From positions 186,001-250,000 of the forward strand of contig NZ_QFOB01000001.1 of NCBI RefSeq assembly GCF_003248515.1: a stretch of 64,000 nucleotides of DNA, given 5' to 3'. Each line of letters opens with the position of its first letter. Position 1 is the first letter of the stretch. The notes beneath the pieces were generated by a model, which saw only the letters and a list, made by a program, of their open reading frames with translations, did not search any database and was not told the origin of the DNA. Shown piece after piece: positions 9,120 to 19,314 of the stretch. Position numbers and translations under genes: made by a program. Origin of the DNA: Sphingomonas sp. GTDB lineage: Bacteria; Pseudomonadota; Alphaproteobacteria; Sphingomonadales; Sphingomonadaceae.

Positions 9120-10310
9120 ATGCCCGCCGCCCTCGACCATCCCGAAAGACGCGAGCCCGGCTCGGTCGTCTTCCTGTTCCTGGGCGAGCTTTTCCTGATC
9201 CCGCATCTCCTGCCGATCGCGATGGCGCTCGCACGGCGGCCCGATGCGCCGCGCATCACGCTGCTCGTCATCTCCAGCGCGCATGAGGAGATCATCGCGG
9301 AGGCGCTCGCCGCGGCGGGCCTCTCGCTGCCGATGCGCCACGCGCGCGGCTATCTGCGCCTGCCGCAGGGCTCGCGCGATATGCCGCATCTTCCGTGGAA
9401 GCCGGGCCTGCTGCTCCGCAACGCGCTTCCGATATTGCGCCACGACATCGCCGTCTGCGCCGAACGGACGAGCCTGTGGCTGCCCCGCGCCGCGCGGAAT
9501 ATCGGCGCGGATTTCGTCTATAACGAGCATGGTGCCGGCCCCCATGCGAACTTCTCCGCGCCGCGCAACCGCGCCGCCGCGCGCATCCTGATGCCGGGCG
9601 AGGGCATGGCGGATTGCGTACGGGCAAGCGGCCACCGCGATGCGCCGATCGTCACCGTCGGCTATATCAAGCGCGATTATCTGCGCGCCGTCGCGGCGAT
9701 CCGCCCCACGCCCGTCTTCGCGGAAAAGCGGCCCACCATCGTCTATGTCCCCCACTGGAAGCGGGACAAATCCAGCTGGTGGTCGATCGGGGAGGCGGTG
9801 CTGGATCATGTCGCGCGGTCAGATCGCTACAATCTGATCTTCGCGCCACACATCCGCCTGCCCGAATTCGTGCCCGATCTGGAGGCCCGCGTCGCGCGCT
9901 TTCGCGATCTGCCGAACATGCACATCGATACCGGATCCTTCCGGCTGGCCGACCAGACCTATATCGACGTGGCCGATATCTATCTTGGCTGCGGATCCAG
10001 CCAGGTACTGGAATTTGCCGAGCATCCCCGCCCCGCCATCTTCCTCAATCCGGACCGGATCGATTGGGTGGCCGATCCGCGCTTCAGCCACTGGACGATG
10101 GGCGATGTCGCGCGGGATCTGGCGGAGCTGGATCGCGCGCTGGATCGTGCCTTCTCCGCGCACCCCGCTTTCGCGCCCGTGCAGCGGGCCTATGTCGCGC
10201 GGATGATGGGCGGCGATGATGGCCATGCCAGCGATCGCGCGGCGGAAGCGGTGATGGATGCGCTTTCGCAGCATCGCTTCCGGGGCCTGCACCGCCCTGC
10301 GGCCGGATAG
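9120..10310 (+). CDS. GT-B-like glycosyl/glycerophosphotransferase-type protein
   Basis: This 396-residue soluble protein looks like a GT-B two-Rossmann protein. The N-terminal half starts SVVFLFLGELFLIPHLLPIAMAL. The C-terminal half contains PTIVYVPHWKRDKSSWW, NLIFAPHIRLPEF and VADIYLGCGSSQVLEFAEHPRPAIFLN. That last block, with a predicted ligand loop SSQVLEF and the next-strand PAIFLN, is typical of CDP-glycerol glycerophosphotransferase and UDP-GlcNAc 2-epimerase-like folds. No membrane segment is seen. The donor and acceptor cannot be told from sequence. The ATG at 9120 is chosen because the upstream in-frame part is low-complexity and overlaps the divergent YdeI-like gene. Confidence 0.6.
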   Translation: MPAALDHPERREPGSVVFLFLGELFLIPHLLPIAMALARRPDAPRITLLVISSAHEEIIAEALAAAGLSLPMRHARGYLRLPQGSRDMPHLPWKPGLLLRNALPILRHDIAVCAERTSLWLPRAARNIGADFVYNEHGAGPHANFSAPRNRAAARILMPGEGMADCVRASGHRDAPIVTVGYIKRDYLRAVAAIRPTPVFAEKRPTIVYVPHWKRDKSSWWSIGEAVLDHVARSDRYNLIFAPHIRLPEFVPDLEARVARFRDLPNMHIDTGSFRLADQTYIDVADIYLGCGSSQVLEFAEHPRPAIFLNPDRIDWVADPRFSHWTMGDVARDLAELDRALDRAFSAHPAFAPVQRAYVARMMGGDDGHASDRAAEAVMDALSQHRFRGLHRPAAG

Positions 10311-10452
10311 TCTTCGGGTGCCGGCACAAGCACGCGATCGCACGGAAAAATCTGAACGCCGGCTGCACCGCATGTTCCGGCCCGATTAAGTCGGGCGCGC
10401 CTATCCCTCTCTCATCGCTCCGGAAATCCCGGATCGGCAGATGGAGAGTAAG

Positions 10453-10839
10453 ATGCGTACCATGTTCAGGGCCGGCCTCGCCGCCTTCACGATCGCCGCC
10501 GCCTCGCTCGGCGCCATCCAGCCCGCGCAGGCGCGCGACAATAGCGGCGCGGTCGTCGCCGCCGGCATTGTCGGCCTCGGCGTCGGCGCGGCGCTCGCAT
10601 CCGATCATGGCGGCTATACGCGCGTCGGTTATTATGACCGGGGCTATTATGGCGGCGGCTTTTATGGTCGCCCGGTTTATTATGGCGGCCCGGCCTATGG
10701 CTATTATGGTCGCCCCTATCGCGGCCATGGCTATCGCTATGACCGGTGGGATCGGCGCGATCGCCACTGGGATCGCGGCGGGCGCGGCCGGGGCCAGGGC
10801 GACTGGGATCGCGGTTATCGCGGGCGCGGCTGGCGCTGA
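10453..10839 (+). CDS. Secreted Gly/Tyr/Arg-rich protein
   Basis: This 128-residue protein has a signal peptide (MRTMFRAGLAAFTIAAASLG, cleavage near QPAQARDN). A short alanine/glycine hydrophobic stretch (AAGIVGLGVGAAL) follows, then a long low-complexity tail of YYGGxxYGRP and RGRGxxDWDRGYRG repeats. Such proteins are common in sphingomonads and are thought to be envelope proteins; the function is unknown. A GGAGAG 8 nt upstream supports the ATG at 10453 rather than the upstream ATG at 10441. A strong hairpin follows the gene, so it is probably monocistronic. Confidence 0.75.
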   Translation: MRTMFRAGLAAFTIAAASLGAIQPAQARDNSGAVVAAGIVGLGVGAALASDHGGYTRVGYYDRGYYGGGFYGRPVYYGGPAYGYYGRPYRGHGYRYDRWDRRDRHWDRGGRGRGQGDWDRGYRGRGWR

Positions 10840-10889
10840 CCGGAGCTCTCAGCTTGCGTTCATCTGATACCGGCGCATGAACGCCCTGC

Positions 10890-10925
10890 GCCGGGGGTGG
10901 AAGGCGCGGCCCTTCCACCCCCGGC
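10890..10925. terminator. 15-bp perfect hairpin downstream of the Gly/Tyr-rich gene
   Basis: GCCGGGGGTGGAAGG at 10890-10904 pairs perfectly with 10911-10925 across a 6-nt loop. It begins 51 bp after the stop of the preceding gene and ends 60 bp before the next start. No U-tract follows, so it may act as a transcript-end or stabilising structure rather than a classic intrinsic terminator. Confidence 0.6.
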
Positions 10926-10984
10926 GATCAGGCTCTAAGAGGACCCGCGCCCAAGGCTCGGGCGTGCGTTCCCGGGGACATTGA

Positions 10985-11689
10985 TTGGCGCTGACACCGC
11001 AGAATAACGAGGCTTTCTTCCGCGAGGTGGACGAGGATGTCCGCCGCGACAGGATGGTCGCTTTCGCCTCCCGCTATGGCAAGCTGATTGCCGGCCTGGT
11101 CGTGCTCGGCCTGGTCGCGCTCGCCGGCTGGCTGTGGTGGAAGAGCCATCTGGCGCAGGTCGCCGGGCTCGACAGCGAGAAGCTGACGCCTGCCCTCGCC
11201 TCGCTGGAGCAGGGAAATTCGCCTGCTGGCGCGGATGCCAAGTCACTGGCGGACGTCGCCACCTCCCCGCGCGACGGCTATCGCGCGCTGGGCGGCCTGG
11301 CCCTGGCCGATACCGCCGCGATGAAGGGCGACGCGGCCGGCGCGGCCAAGCGCTATTCGGATATTGCCGCGGATTCGTCGGTGGCGGAGCCGGTGCGCAA
11401 CGTCGCCCTGCTTCGCTCGGTCGCGGTCCGCTACGATACGCTGCCGCCGGCGCAGGTGATCGCCACGCTCAAGCCGCTGATGACGCCCGGCAATCCCTTC
11501 TTCCCCAGCGCCGCCGAATATACCGCGCTGGCCGAACTGAAGCTTGGCCACACCGCCAATGCGGCCAAGCTGCTCGCGGCGATCGCGCGCGACAAGACGG
11601 CACCGGCCACGCTGCGCGGCCGCGCCGCCGGGCTGGCCACCACGCTGGGCGAAACGGTCGAGCCTGCGGATACGGTTTCAAAGGGATGA
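10985..11689 (+). CDS. YfgM-like tetratricopeptide membrane protein
   Basis: This 234-residue protein has a cytoplasmic N-terminus (MALTPQNNEAFFREVDEDVRRDR), one membrane helix at about residues 36-55 (LIAGLVVLGLVALAGWLWW) and a periplasmic alanine-rich helical domain of the TPR_21/YfgM type. YfgM-like proteins interact with the SecYEG translocon and periplasmic chaperones. The start is a TTG with GGGGA upstream. The downstream bamB gene overlaps its stop codon (ATGA), the usual yfgM-bamB pairing for outer membrane biogenesis. In many genomes der follows bamB; here it does not. Confidence 0.82.
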   Translation: MALTPQNNEAFFREVDEDVRRDRMVAFASRYGKLIAGLVVLGLVALAGWLWWKSHLAQVAGLDSEKLTPALASLEQGNSPAGADAKSLADVATSPRDGYRALGGLALADTAAMKGDAAGAAKRYSDIAADSSVAEPVRNVALLRSVAVRYDTLPPAQVIATLKPLMTPGNPFFPSAAEYTALAELKLGHTANAAKLLAAIARDKTAPATLRGRAAGLATTLGETVEPADTVSKG

Positions 11690-13020
11690 GGATGAGGAAC
11701 GTCTCTCGCGCGGTCTGCATGATCGCGCTGGCCGCCAGCGTGGCCGGCTGCGGAATCTTCAAGGGCAGCAACAAGCCCAAGACGGCTGTGCTCGGCGAGC
11801 GTATCCCCGTTCTCGCCACCCAGAATGATGCCGAGGTGGATCCCTCGCTGTCCGAAACGCAGGTCACGCTGCCCGCCGCCACCGTGAATGCGGATTGGGC
11901 GCAGCCGGGCGGCAATGCTACCAAATCGATGGGCCATCCGGCGCTGGGCCTCTCGCCCGTCCGCGTCTGGAGCGCGCATATTCCCAAGAGCACGCCGCAG
12001 CGCCGCTTTGGCGCGGCCCCGGTGATCGCCAACGGCCATCTCTATGTGATGGATGCCGAAGGCGTCGTGCATGCCTTCTCGCTGGATACGGGCGCACAGG
12101 TCTGGAAACAGGGCTTCGGCGGAGAGAAGAAGAAGGATCGTGGCGCGCTGTTCGGCGGTGGCGTCACCTTCGACGATGGCAAGCTCTATGCGGTGAACGG
12201 CCTCGGCGATGCCGTGGCGATGGAGGCGGCGACCGGAAAGCAACTGTGGAAGGTCCGCCCCGGTGGCCCGCTGCGCGGCGCGCCCACGGTCGGCCTCGGC
12301 AATGTCTATGTCGTCACGCAGGACAATCAGATCTTCGCACTCAAGACCGAGAATGGCGAAACCGCCTGGACGGACAGCGCCACGCTGGAGGCGGCCGGCG
12401 TGTTCGGCGTGGCCGCCCCCGCACTCGGCCGCGGCACCGTCGTCGCCGGCTTCTCCTCGGGCGAGCTTTCGGCGCTGCGCTATGAAAATGGCCGCGTCAT
12501 CTGGCAGGATCAGCTCGCGCGCACCTCGATCACCACGTCCGTCGCGTCGATCTCGGATATCGATGCCTCGCCCGTGATCGACAGCGATCGCGTCTATGCG
12601 ATCGGCGAGGGCGGCCGCATGGTCGCCATGGATCTGCTCGCCGGCCAGCGCCTGTGGGAGCTGAATGTCGGAGGCGGCGAAACGCCTTGGATCGTGGGCG
12701 ACTGGCTGTTCGTGGTGACGGACGAGGCCAAGCTGCTCTGCGTCAGCCGCGCCACCGGCAAGGTGCGCTGGATGACGCAGCTGGAGCGCTTCCGGAACAA
12801 GAAGAAGCGCGAAAATCCCATCGAATGGTCCGGCCCTGTTCTGGCCGGCGGCCGCCTGTGGGTGGTTTCCGACAAGGGCGAGATCATCGGCATCCAGGCC
12901 GTGGACGGCGTGATTCGCGATCGCCTGAAGGGTAGCGGCCCCTTCCAGCTCGCACCGATCGTGGCGAACAACATGCTCGTCACGATGGATCGCAAGGGCA
13001 CGATCACCGCCTATCGCTGA
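11686..13020 (+). CDS. bamB: Outer membrane assembly lipoprotein BamB
   Basis: This roughly 444-residue PQQ-repeat beta-propeller lipoprotein is an accessory subunit of the BAM complex that inserts outer membrane proteins. The lipobox is VAGC (Cys22 from the first ATG). Blade motifs recur as LYVMDAEGVVHAFSLDTGAQVW, LYAVNGLGDAVAMEAATGKQLW and GRMVAMDLLAGQRLWEL. The ATG at 11686 overlaps the TPR gene stop; an in-frame ATG two codons later (11692) is equally possible. The next gene is convergent, and a GC-rich hairpin follows. A quinoprotein dehydrogenase is excluded by the lipobox and the neighbour. Confidence 0.9.
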   Translation: MRMRNVSRAVCMIALAASVAGCGIFKGSNKPKTAVLGERIPVLATQNDAEVDPSLSETQVTLPAATVNADWAQPGGNATKSMGHPALGLSPVRVWSAHIPKSTPQRRFGAAPVIANGHLYVMDAEGVVHAFSLDTGAQVWKQGFGGEKKKDRGALFGGGVTFDDGKLYAVNGLGDAVAMEAATGKQLWKVRPGGPLRGAPTVGLGNVYVVTQDNQIFALKTENGETAWTDSATLEAAGVFGVAAPALGRGTVVAGFSSGELSALRYENGRVIWQDQLARTSITTSVASISDIDASPVIDSDRVYAIGEGGRMVAMDLLAGQRLWELNVGGGETPWIVGDWLFVVTDEAKLLCVSRATGKVRWMTQLERFRNKKKRENPIEWSGPVLAGGRLWVVSDKGEIIGIQAVDGVIRDRLKGSGPFQLAPIVANNMLVTMDRKGTITAYR

Positions 13021-13029
13021 GGGGGAAGG

Positions 13030-13053
13030 CCCCGCCCCCTCCGGGGGGCGGGG
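13030..13053. terminator. Bidirectional hairpin between bamB and the convergent gene
   Basis: CCCCGCCCCC and its complement form a 10-bp stem with a TCCG loop, placed 9 bp after the bamB stop and 9 bp before the stop of the convergent gene at 13062. Position and stability suggest a shared terminator, although no U-tract is present. Confidence 0.6.
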
Positions 13054-13061
13054 ATCCCTGC

Positions 13062-13892
13062 TCAGATCACCGTGAAATCGAAGATCCGCGCGCCGGCGGC
13101 GCCCGTCGCGCCGGCGCCCGCCTGCAGCGAGAAGAGAAAGCCATATTCGCCCGGCGTCAGCGGACTGTTGGCCGTCACCTTGTAGACGCCCGGCCGCACG
13201 AGCGCGAAATCGAAGGGGATGCGGTCCTTGTCCATCACGCCCGCCTTCGCGCCGCCGATATTGAAGCTGCCCACGCGCGCCTCGCGCCGGCCGCCTTTCT
13301 TCATGAGCCTGACGAGCGTGAATTCGCTGGGAGACAGGATCGCGCTGCCGTTGCCGGATGTCCAGGTGGAGCTCACCCGGCCATCGGCATTGGCCTCGTC
13401 GAAGAAGAAGTAGAAGGTCGGCTGCTTGTCCGGCGTCTGGATGCGCGACGTTTCGTTCTGGATCGATGCCTTCACGCTCGCCGAAGCGATGCCCGCCGTC
13501 AGGGCATAGCCGATGATGCCGCCCGTCTTGGACTGGTTGGAGACGGTCGCGTTCATGCGTGTCATCTTGTCGGACATCAGAAGATAGGCGCCGGTCGGAT
13601 GCGCCACGCCCGGATCGGGCGAATCGGGTGATGCCACCGCCGTCGGCCCGGATGACAGCATCGCCGCGATCACCGCCCCGGAAACGCCCTTCTGCTTGAG
13701 TGCGATCATCTGATCGGCCGAAAGATCGAAGCGCGTGCCCGAAGCCTTCACCTTGGCGATCACCGCCTCGTCCCCGATGCCCGCGCCCGAAAGCGCCACG
13801 ATATTCTCCACCGTCAGGGGCTCCGCCCCGGCCGGGCCGGCCGCGATCAGCGCGAGGCCCAGCAGCGCGCCGAAGCGCGACATCATCGTCAT
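13062..13892 (-). CDS. Secreted protein of unknown function
   Basis: This 276-residue protein has a signal peptide (MTMMSRFGALLGLALIAAGPAGA, cleavage before EPLT). Residues 24-80 form a helical segment (LTVENIVALSGAGIGDEAVIAKVKASG, then LSADQMIALKQKGVSGAVIAAML). This duplicated helix pattern recurs in exported proteins as a small domain of unknown role. The C-terminal half (about 95-276) is beta-rich with a TPGEYGFLFSL strand and looks like an Ig-like or lipocalin-type domain. I do not recognise a named family. The ribosome binding site GAGGGGGA lies about 9 nt upstream. It is monocistronic, convergent with bamB and divergent from the thiC leader. Confidence 0.7.
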   Translation of the reverse strand: MTMMSRFGALLGLALIAAGPAGAEPLTVENIVALSGAGIGDEAVIAKVKASGTRFDLSADQMIALKQKGVSGAVIAAMLSSGPTAVASPDSPDPGVAHPTGAYLLMSDKMTRMNATVSNQSKTGGIIGYALTAGIASASVKASIQNETSRIQTPDKQPTFYFFFDEANADGRVSSTWTSGNGSAILSPSEFTLVRLMKKGGRREARVGSFNIGGAKAGVMDKDRIPFDFALVRPGVYKVTANSPLTPGEYGFLFSLQAGAGATGAAGARIFDFTVI

Positions 13893-14032
13893 GTTCGATA
13901 GTCCCCCTCATTCACGGCGCTGCCCCCGCAGCGCCGTCGCCGGGCGATCTGCCACGTCCGGATCGGAGGTGGCAAGCGATCCGCCACCCATGGCTTCACA
14001 TCGGCGCCAACCACGCCTAGACTTGGGCCATC

Positions 14033-14127
14033 CCCGGGGGGCCGCATGATCGGCGGCTGAGAGGCGAGGCGTTTCCTCGCGACCCGTCGAACCTGATCCG
14101 GTTGAGACCGGCGGAGGGAGGGGCGGC
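14033..14127 (+). ncRNA. TPP riboswitch (THI element) upstream of thiC
   Basis: The leader contains the conserved thi-box blocks in order: GGCTGAGAGG (14054-14063), GACCCGTCGAACCTGATCCGG (14081-14101, the core pyrimidine-sensor arm) and GACCGGCGGAGGGAG (14106-14120). These are the consensus CUGAGA, ACCC-GAACCUGAU and GCG-AGGGA elements. The riboswitch ends about 45 nt before the thiC ATG. No U-tract terminator follows, so control of translation initiation, or Rho-dependent control, is likely rather than an intrinsic terminator. The Shine-Dalgarno of thiC is at about 14158-14163. Confidence 0.95.
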
Positions 14128-14170
14128 CGCAAGGGCGTGATCTCTGTCCGGATTACGGAAGGACGCGCAC

Positions 14171-16060
<1,890 letters not shown>

Positions 16061-16458
16061 GAGGAGCGATTGAAGGGCTCGCTATCACCGATGTGAATGG
16101 ATGCCGCCGGCATTCCTCGATCGGCCCGTTCAGCCGATCCGAGCATCTTCGCATCACGCTCCGGCCCATGGACATAATCGCGCCGCGCCGTCGACCGGCA
16201 GGCGATGTTAGGGACAAAGGTCGACAGCGACTCAGCGCCGCCGCTTTACATCGGCCGTCTGACAAAGCCCCCCTTCATATCTCGGCTTCGCACTCCGGCC
16301 GACAATATGCCGTCGCCATCCTCCTCCGGGGCGCGAAGTTCAGGAGGATGCGCGACACCCGCCCCGCAAATTTCCGCACCTTTCGGCCTTCGAACGATCT
16401 TCGACACGCCGCCCGCCTGTGCTAGCCTGACCCAACTTCAACGGAAGGGACTCGGACG
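16061..16458. other. 398-bp intergenic region after thiC
   Basis: No convincing gene is visible here. Short open frames lack ribosome binding sites and have atypical composition. The last 20 bp before 16459 carry the ribosome binding site (CGGAAGGGA) of the next gene. I see no strong terminator hairpin with a U-tract and no recognisable RNA. Confidence 0.6.
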
Positions 16459-16767
16459 ATGGGATTGCTCGACGGACTGCTCGGTCAGGTTGCCGAACAT
16501 GTGGACATCCAGAATCTCGCCGCCAAGATCGGCCTCTCGCCCGAGCAGGTGGAACAGGCCGTCCAGGCGCTCGGCCTCGCCCATCCGGAGCCCGGCGATA
16601 CGGCGCAGCTCGCGGCGGACCAGACCGGCCTGCCGGTGGACAAGCTGCAGGAGATTATCGGCCATATCGGTGGCGAGGGATCGCTCGCCCAGTTCGCCAG
16701 CCTGCTGCAGGAAAATGGCGGATCGGAAGGCCTGCTGGGAAAGCTGAGCGGCTTCCTCAAGGGCTGA
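16459..16767 (+). CDS. Small helical protein, YidB/DUF937-like
   Basis: This 102-residue, acidic, glutamine- and leucine-rich protein starts MGLLDGLLGQVAEHVDIQNLAAK and has two helical repeat units. The first is LAAKIGLSPEQVEQAVQALGLAH, the second LAADQTGLPVDKLQEIIGHIGGEG. This pattern of short amphipathic helices resembles DUF937/YidB-like proteins of unknown function. The ribosome binding site GGAAGGGA is well placed. A small membrane protein gene follows 14 bp later. The family link is tentative. Confidence 0.65.
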   Translation: MGLLDGLLGQVAEHVDIQNLAAKIGLSPEQVEQAVQALGLAHPEPGDTAQLAADQTGLPVDKLQEIIGHIGGEGSLAQFASLLQENGGSEGLLGKLSGFLKG

Positions 16768-16781
16768 TCGACGGCGCCGGC

Positions 16782-17045
16782 ATGGCTGCGGAAGCGGCCA
16801 ATCCCCTGCTGGCGCCGCAGGGCGCGCGGGCGGCGATCCGCGTGGGCGATCGCTTCGTGATGGAAGCGGAAGCCCGCGCCACGCCGCTCGGTCTGCTGGC
16901 GGTGGGCGGGCTGGTGGCGGCGATCCTGCTCGCCATCCCGCCGATCGTGAGGGCGAGGCGCGGTGGCGGAGGCCTTTCGCCCACCCCAAAGGCGCCCGCC
17001 CCTCCGCAATCCGGCGATACGCGGCGGGCCAAGCGCATCAGATAG
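16782..17045 (+). CDS. Small single-pass membrane protein, unknown
   Basis: This 87-residue protein has one likely membrane helix (about residues 36-56, LGLLAVGGLVAAILLAIPPIV) followed by a basic, proline-rich tail (RARRGGGGLSPTPKAPAPP). It lies 14 bp after the preceding small gene and probably shares its transcript. I recognise no family and the coding status is moderately certain from composition and position. Confidence 0.5.
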   Translation: MAAEAANPLLAPQGARAAIRVGDRFVMEAEARATPLGLLAVGGLVAAILLAIPPIVRARRGGGGLSPTPKAPAPPQSGDTRRAKRIR

Positions 17046-17175
17046 CGCTCGCCACGGCCTTCGGCCGGCGTGGGGTACCCCGCCCCTCTTTCAGTCTGCG
17101 GCGGCATGCGCCGGACGGAACATGGATTCCGGCCATCGGTCATCGCGGAAAAAGCGAGGCCCCGGCCTCTCTTCC

Positions 17176-17904
17176 CTATCCGATCTGCGGGAGCGCCCAG
17201 TCGATCGGCTTCTGGCCGTGCGCTTCCAGAAAGGCATTGGCCTTCGAAAAATGCCGGCAGCCGAGAAAGCCGTTATGCGCGGAAAGGGGCGAGGGGTGCG
17301 CCGCCTTCAGGATCAGGTGCCGCCCGCCTTTCTCCACGCTCTGGATGAAGGCCGCCTTCTTCTGCGCATAACTGCCCCAGAGCAGGAACACGACCGGCTC
17401 CTCCTTCGCCGCCACCAGCCGGATCACGGCATCGGTGAAGCGCTCCCAGCCCTTGTCCTTGTGGCTGGCGGCGAGGCCCATCTGCACCGTCAGCACGCTG
17501 TTCAGCAGCAGCACGCCCTGCGCCGCCCAATGTTCGAGAAAGCCGTGGCGCGGCGGGGCGATGCCAAGGTCGGCATTCAGTTCCTTGTAGATGTTGACGA
17601 GGCTGGGCGGCGTGCGGACGCCGGGGCGCACGGAAAAACACAGGCCGTGGGCCTGGCCCTCGCCATGATAGGGATCCTGCCCGAGGATCACGACACGGAC
17701 CTTGTCGAGCGGCGTCAGATCCAGCGCGCGAAACCATTCGCCGCCCTTGGGGAAGATACGCTTGCCGGCCTGCTTCTCGGTCACGAGGAAGGCCCGCAAC
17801 GCCGCCATGTAGGGGCTGGAAAATTCCTCGGCCAGCGGGGCACGCCAGCTTTCGTGCAGCTTCACGTCCGACGCCGCCTCAGCCATGCCCACCGTTTCTC
17901 CCAT
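17176..17904 (-). CDS. ung: Uracil-DNA glycosylase Ung
   Basis: This family 1 uracil-DNA glycosylase removes uracil from DNA in base excision repair. The water-activating loop VILGQDPYHGEGQAHGLCFSV, the LLLNSVLTVQ motif (uracil recognition Asn) and the minor-groove loop HPSPLSAHNGFLGC are all intact. Length is 242 residues from 17904, or 236 from the ATG at 17886. Family members are about 220-230 residues long, and neither start has an ideal ribosome binding site. It is convergent with the two small genes upstream on the plus strand, and the PhnA-like gene lies 22 bp upstream on the same strand. Confidence 0.95.
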   Translation of the reverse strand: MGETVGMAEAASDVKLHESWRAPLAEEFSSPYMAALRAFLVTEKQAGKRIFPKGGEWFRALDLTPLDKVRVVILGQDPYHGEGQAHGLCFSVRPGVRTPPSLVNIYKELNADLGIAPPRHGFLEHWAAQGVLLLNSVLTVQMGLAASHKDKGWERFTDAVIRLVAAKEEPVVFLLWGSYAQKKAAFIQSVEKGGRHLILKAAHPSPLSAHNGFLGCRHFSKANAFLEAHGQKPIDWALPQIG

Positions 17905-17926
17905 CCCTCAGCCGGGCCGCGCCGGA

Positions 17927-18232
17927 TCAGCGCTTGCGCACGAATTCGGCGCGCAGCACCAGCCCCTTGATGCCATCATATTTGCAGTCGATCTCCTGCG
18001 GATCGCCGGTCAGCCGGATCGATTTGATGAGCGTGCCGCGCTTCAGCGTCTGGCCCGCCCCCTTCACCGCCAGATCCTTGATCAGCGTCACTTGATCGCC
18101 ATCGGCCAGCACATTGCCCACCGCATCGCGCACCTCGATCGCATCCGCATCGGGCTTGGCGCGCGCATCGGCCGCGCTGATCCACTCGCCGCTGGCCTCG
18201 TCATAGACGAAGGCGTCCTCATCGTCCGTCAT
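17927..18232 (-). CDS. PhnA-domain protein lacking the zinc ribbon
   Basis: This 101-residue protein carries the PhnA/YjdM C-terminal domain: IEVRDAVGNVLADGDQVTLIKDLAVKG, then LKRGTLIKSIRLTGDPQEIDCKYDG and LVLRAEFVRKR. These match the E. coli YjdM pattern ([23 protein letters not shown] as I recall). In YjdM the N-terminus is a four-cysteine zinc ribbon; here it is replaced by an acidic stretch (DDEDAFVYDEASGEWISAAD) with no cysteines. The true function of this family is unclear despite the historical phosphonate name. It is followed by ung and preceded by the GNAT gene. Confidence 0.85.
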   Translation of the reverse strand: MTDDEDAFVYDEASGEWISAADARAKPDADAIEVRDAVGNVLADGDQVTLIKDLAVKGAGQTLKRGTLIKSIRLTGDPQEIDCKYDGIKGLVLRAEFVRKR

Positions 18233-18262
18233 CGTGATTTCCCTTGCTCGCGCGCTTCGCGC

Positions 18263-18781
18263 CTACAGCGATTTCGCCCAGATCATATCCTCGAACGGCA
18301 CATCGCCGACGTGGAAGGTCTGCATCGATCCCGTATCGGCAAAGCCTTCGCGCGCATAAAAACGCTGGGCGCGATGGTTGACGGTATAGACGCACAGCAA
18401 CAGCCGCGCGGCCCCGCGCGCCTTCGCCTCCGCCTCCACGGCGCGGAGCAGCTTCGCGCCCCACCCGCCCTGCTGCCAGCCGTGGAGCACATAGATACGC
18501 TTCAGCTCCAGATCCGAAGGATCGGTCGGGTGGTTCACGTCGGGCGGCGTCATCACGGCATAGCCTACCGGCGCGCCCAGCGGGGTCTCGACGATCCACA
18601 CCGCGCAGGCCGGGTCCGCGAGGATGCGGCGATACCATTCCGGCGCATGATGAGCGGTCACATGATCGACGATGGCGTCGCCCGGATGGTCGAAGGCGAA
18701 GGCGGTGAGGAAAGTCGCCCCGCCGAGCAGCGCCAGCCGGCCCGCATCGGCCGGCGTCGCGCGCCGCATCGTTTCTGTCAT
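18263..18781 (-). CDS. GNAT family N-acetyltransferase
   Basis: This 172-residue protein has the GNAT fold. The acetyl-CoA pyrophosphate loop is the segment LHGWQQGGWGAKLLRAVEAEAKARG (compare Q/RxxGxG/A). The strand before it reads LELKRIYVL, and the C-terminus has the typical NHRAQRFYAREGFADTG. The substrate cannot be predicted. The ATG overlaps the stop of the upstream sixA-like gene (ATGA), showing translational coupling within the operon. Confidence 0.87.
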   Translation of the reverse strand: MTETMRRATPADAGRLALLGGATFLTAFAFDHPGDAIVDHVTAHHAPEWYRRILADPACAVWIVETPLGAPVGYAVMTPPDVNHPTDPSDLELKRIYVLHGWQQGGWGAKLLRAVEAEAKARGAARLLLCVYTVNHRAQRFYAREGFADTGSMQTFHVGDVPFEDMIWAKSL

Positions 18782-19314
18782 GCGAAATCGGGGCCCAGTT
18801 CGGGATCCAGATCGCGCGGCCGCACGAAGCGGGCAAGCTGGCCGGTTGCGGGGGCAAGCTCCGCCCAGTCGTCGATCGGCAGATCGATCTCGGCCAGTGT
18901 GCCGGTGGGATATTTCACCGCCACCTCGCCGCGCTTGCCATCGTCGTGGCGCACCAGTTCCAGCACCAGATCCTCCAGCCCCGGATTGTGGCCCACCAGC
19001 AGCATCCGTTCCGCGCGGGACGGCTGCTCGCGGATCAGATCCATCAATTCCTGGGCGGAGGCGAGATAGATGCGCCGGTCCCATGCCGGATCCAGCCCGC
19101 GGCCATAGCCCGTCGCAACCTCCTCCACCGTCTCCGCCACGCGCGTGGCGGGCGATGCGACGACCCGGTCGAAGCGGGTCTGCGTTTCGCGCAGATGGCG
19201 CCCGATGGCGCGCGCCGCACGGCGGCCCTTGGGGTTCAGGCGGCGATCGATATCGCGGGCGGCCAGCCCGTCATCGCCTGCCTTCGCGTGTCGCAGCAGA
19301 GTGAGCTTCTTCAT
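18778..19314 (-). CDS. sixA: SixA-like histidine phosphatase
   Basis: This 178-residue histidine phosphatase has the catalytic LTLLRHAKAG motif (RHxK, the SixA variant of RHG), VVASPATRVAETVE for the second arginine and LLVGHNPGLEDL for the second histidine. SixA-type enzymes dephosphorylate phosphohistidine on proteins. The start at 19314 (MKKLTLLRH) is preferred over the longer frame to 19407 because the fold begins there. It overlaps the dinG-like gene by 44 bp and the GNAT gene by 4 bp, so all belong to one operon. Confidence 0.88.
   Translation of the reverse strand: MKKLTLLRHAKAGDDGLAARDIDRRLNPKGRRAARAIGRHLRETQTRFDRVVASPATRVAETVEEVATGYGRGLDPAWDRRIYLASAQELMDLIREQPSRAERMLLVGHNPGLEDLVLELVRHDDGKRGEVAVKYPTGTLAEIDLPIDDWAELAPATGQLARFVRPRDLDPELGPDFA

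Noticed and set aside
11431..13911. Long minus-strand open frame (826 codons) over bamB
   Set aside because: It is antisense to bamB and the adjacent gene, with arginine/glycine-rich shadow composition and no recognisable domain.
17100..17175. GAGGCC-CC-GGCCTC as a terminator between the small genes and ung
   Set aside because: The loop would be only two bases, so a stable hairpin is unlikely.
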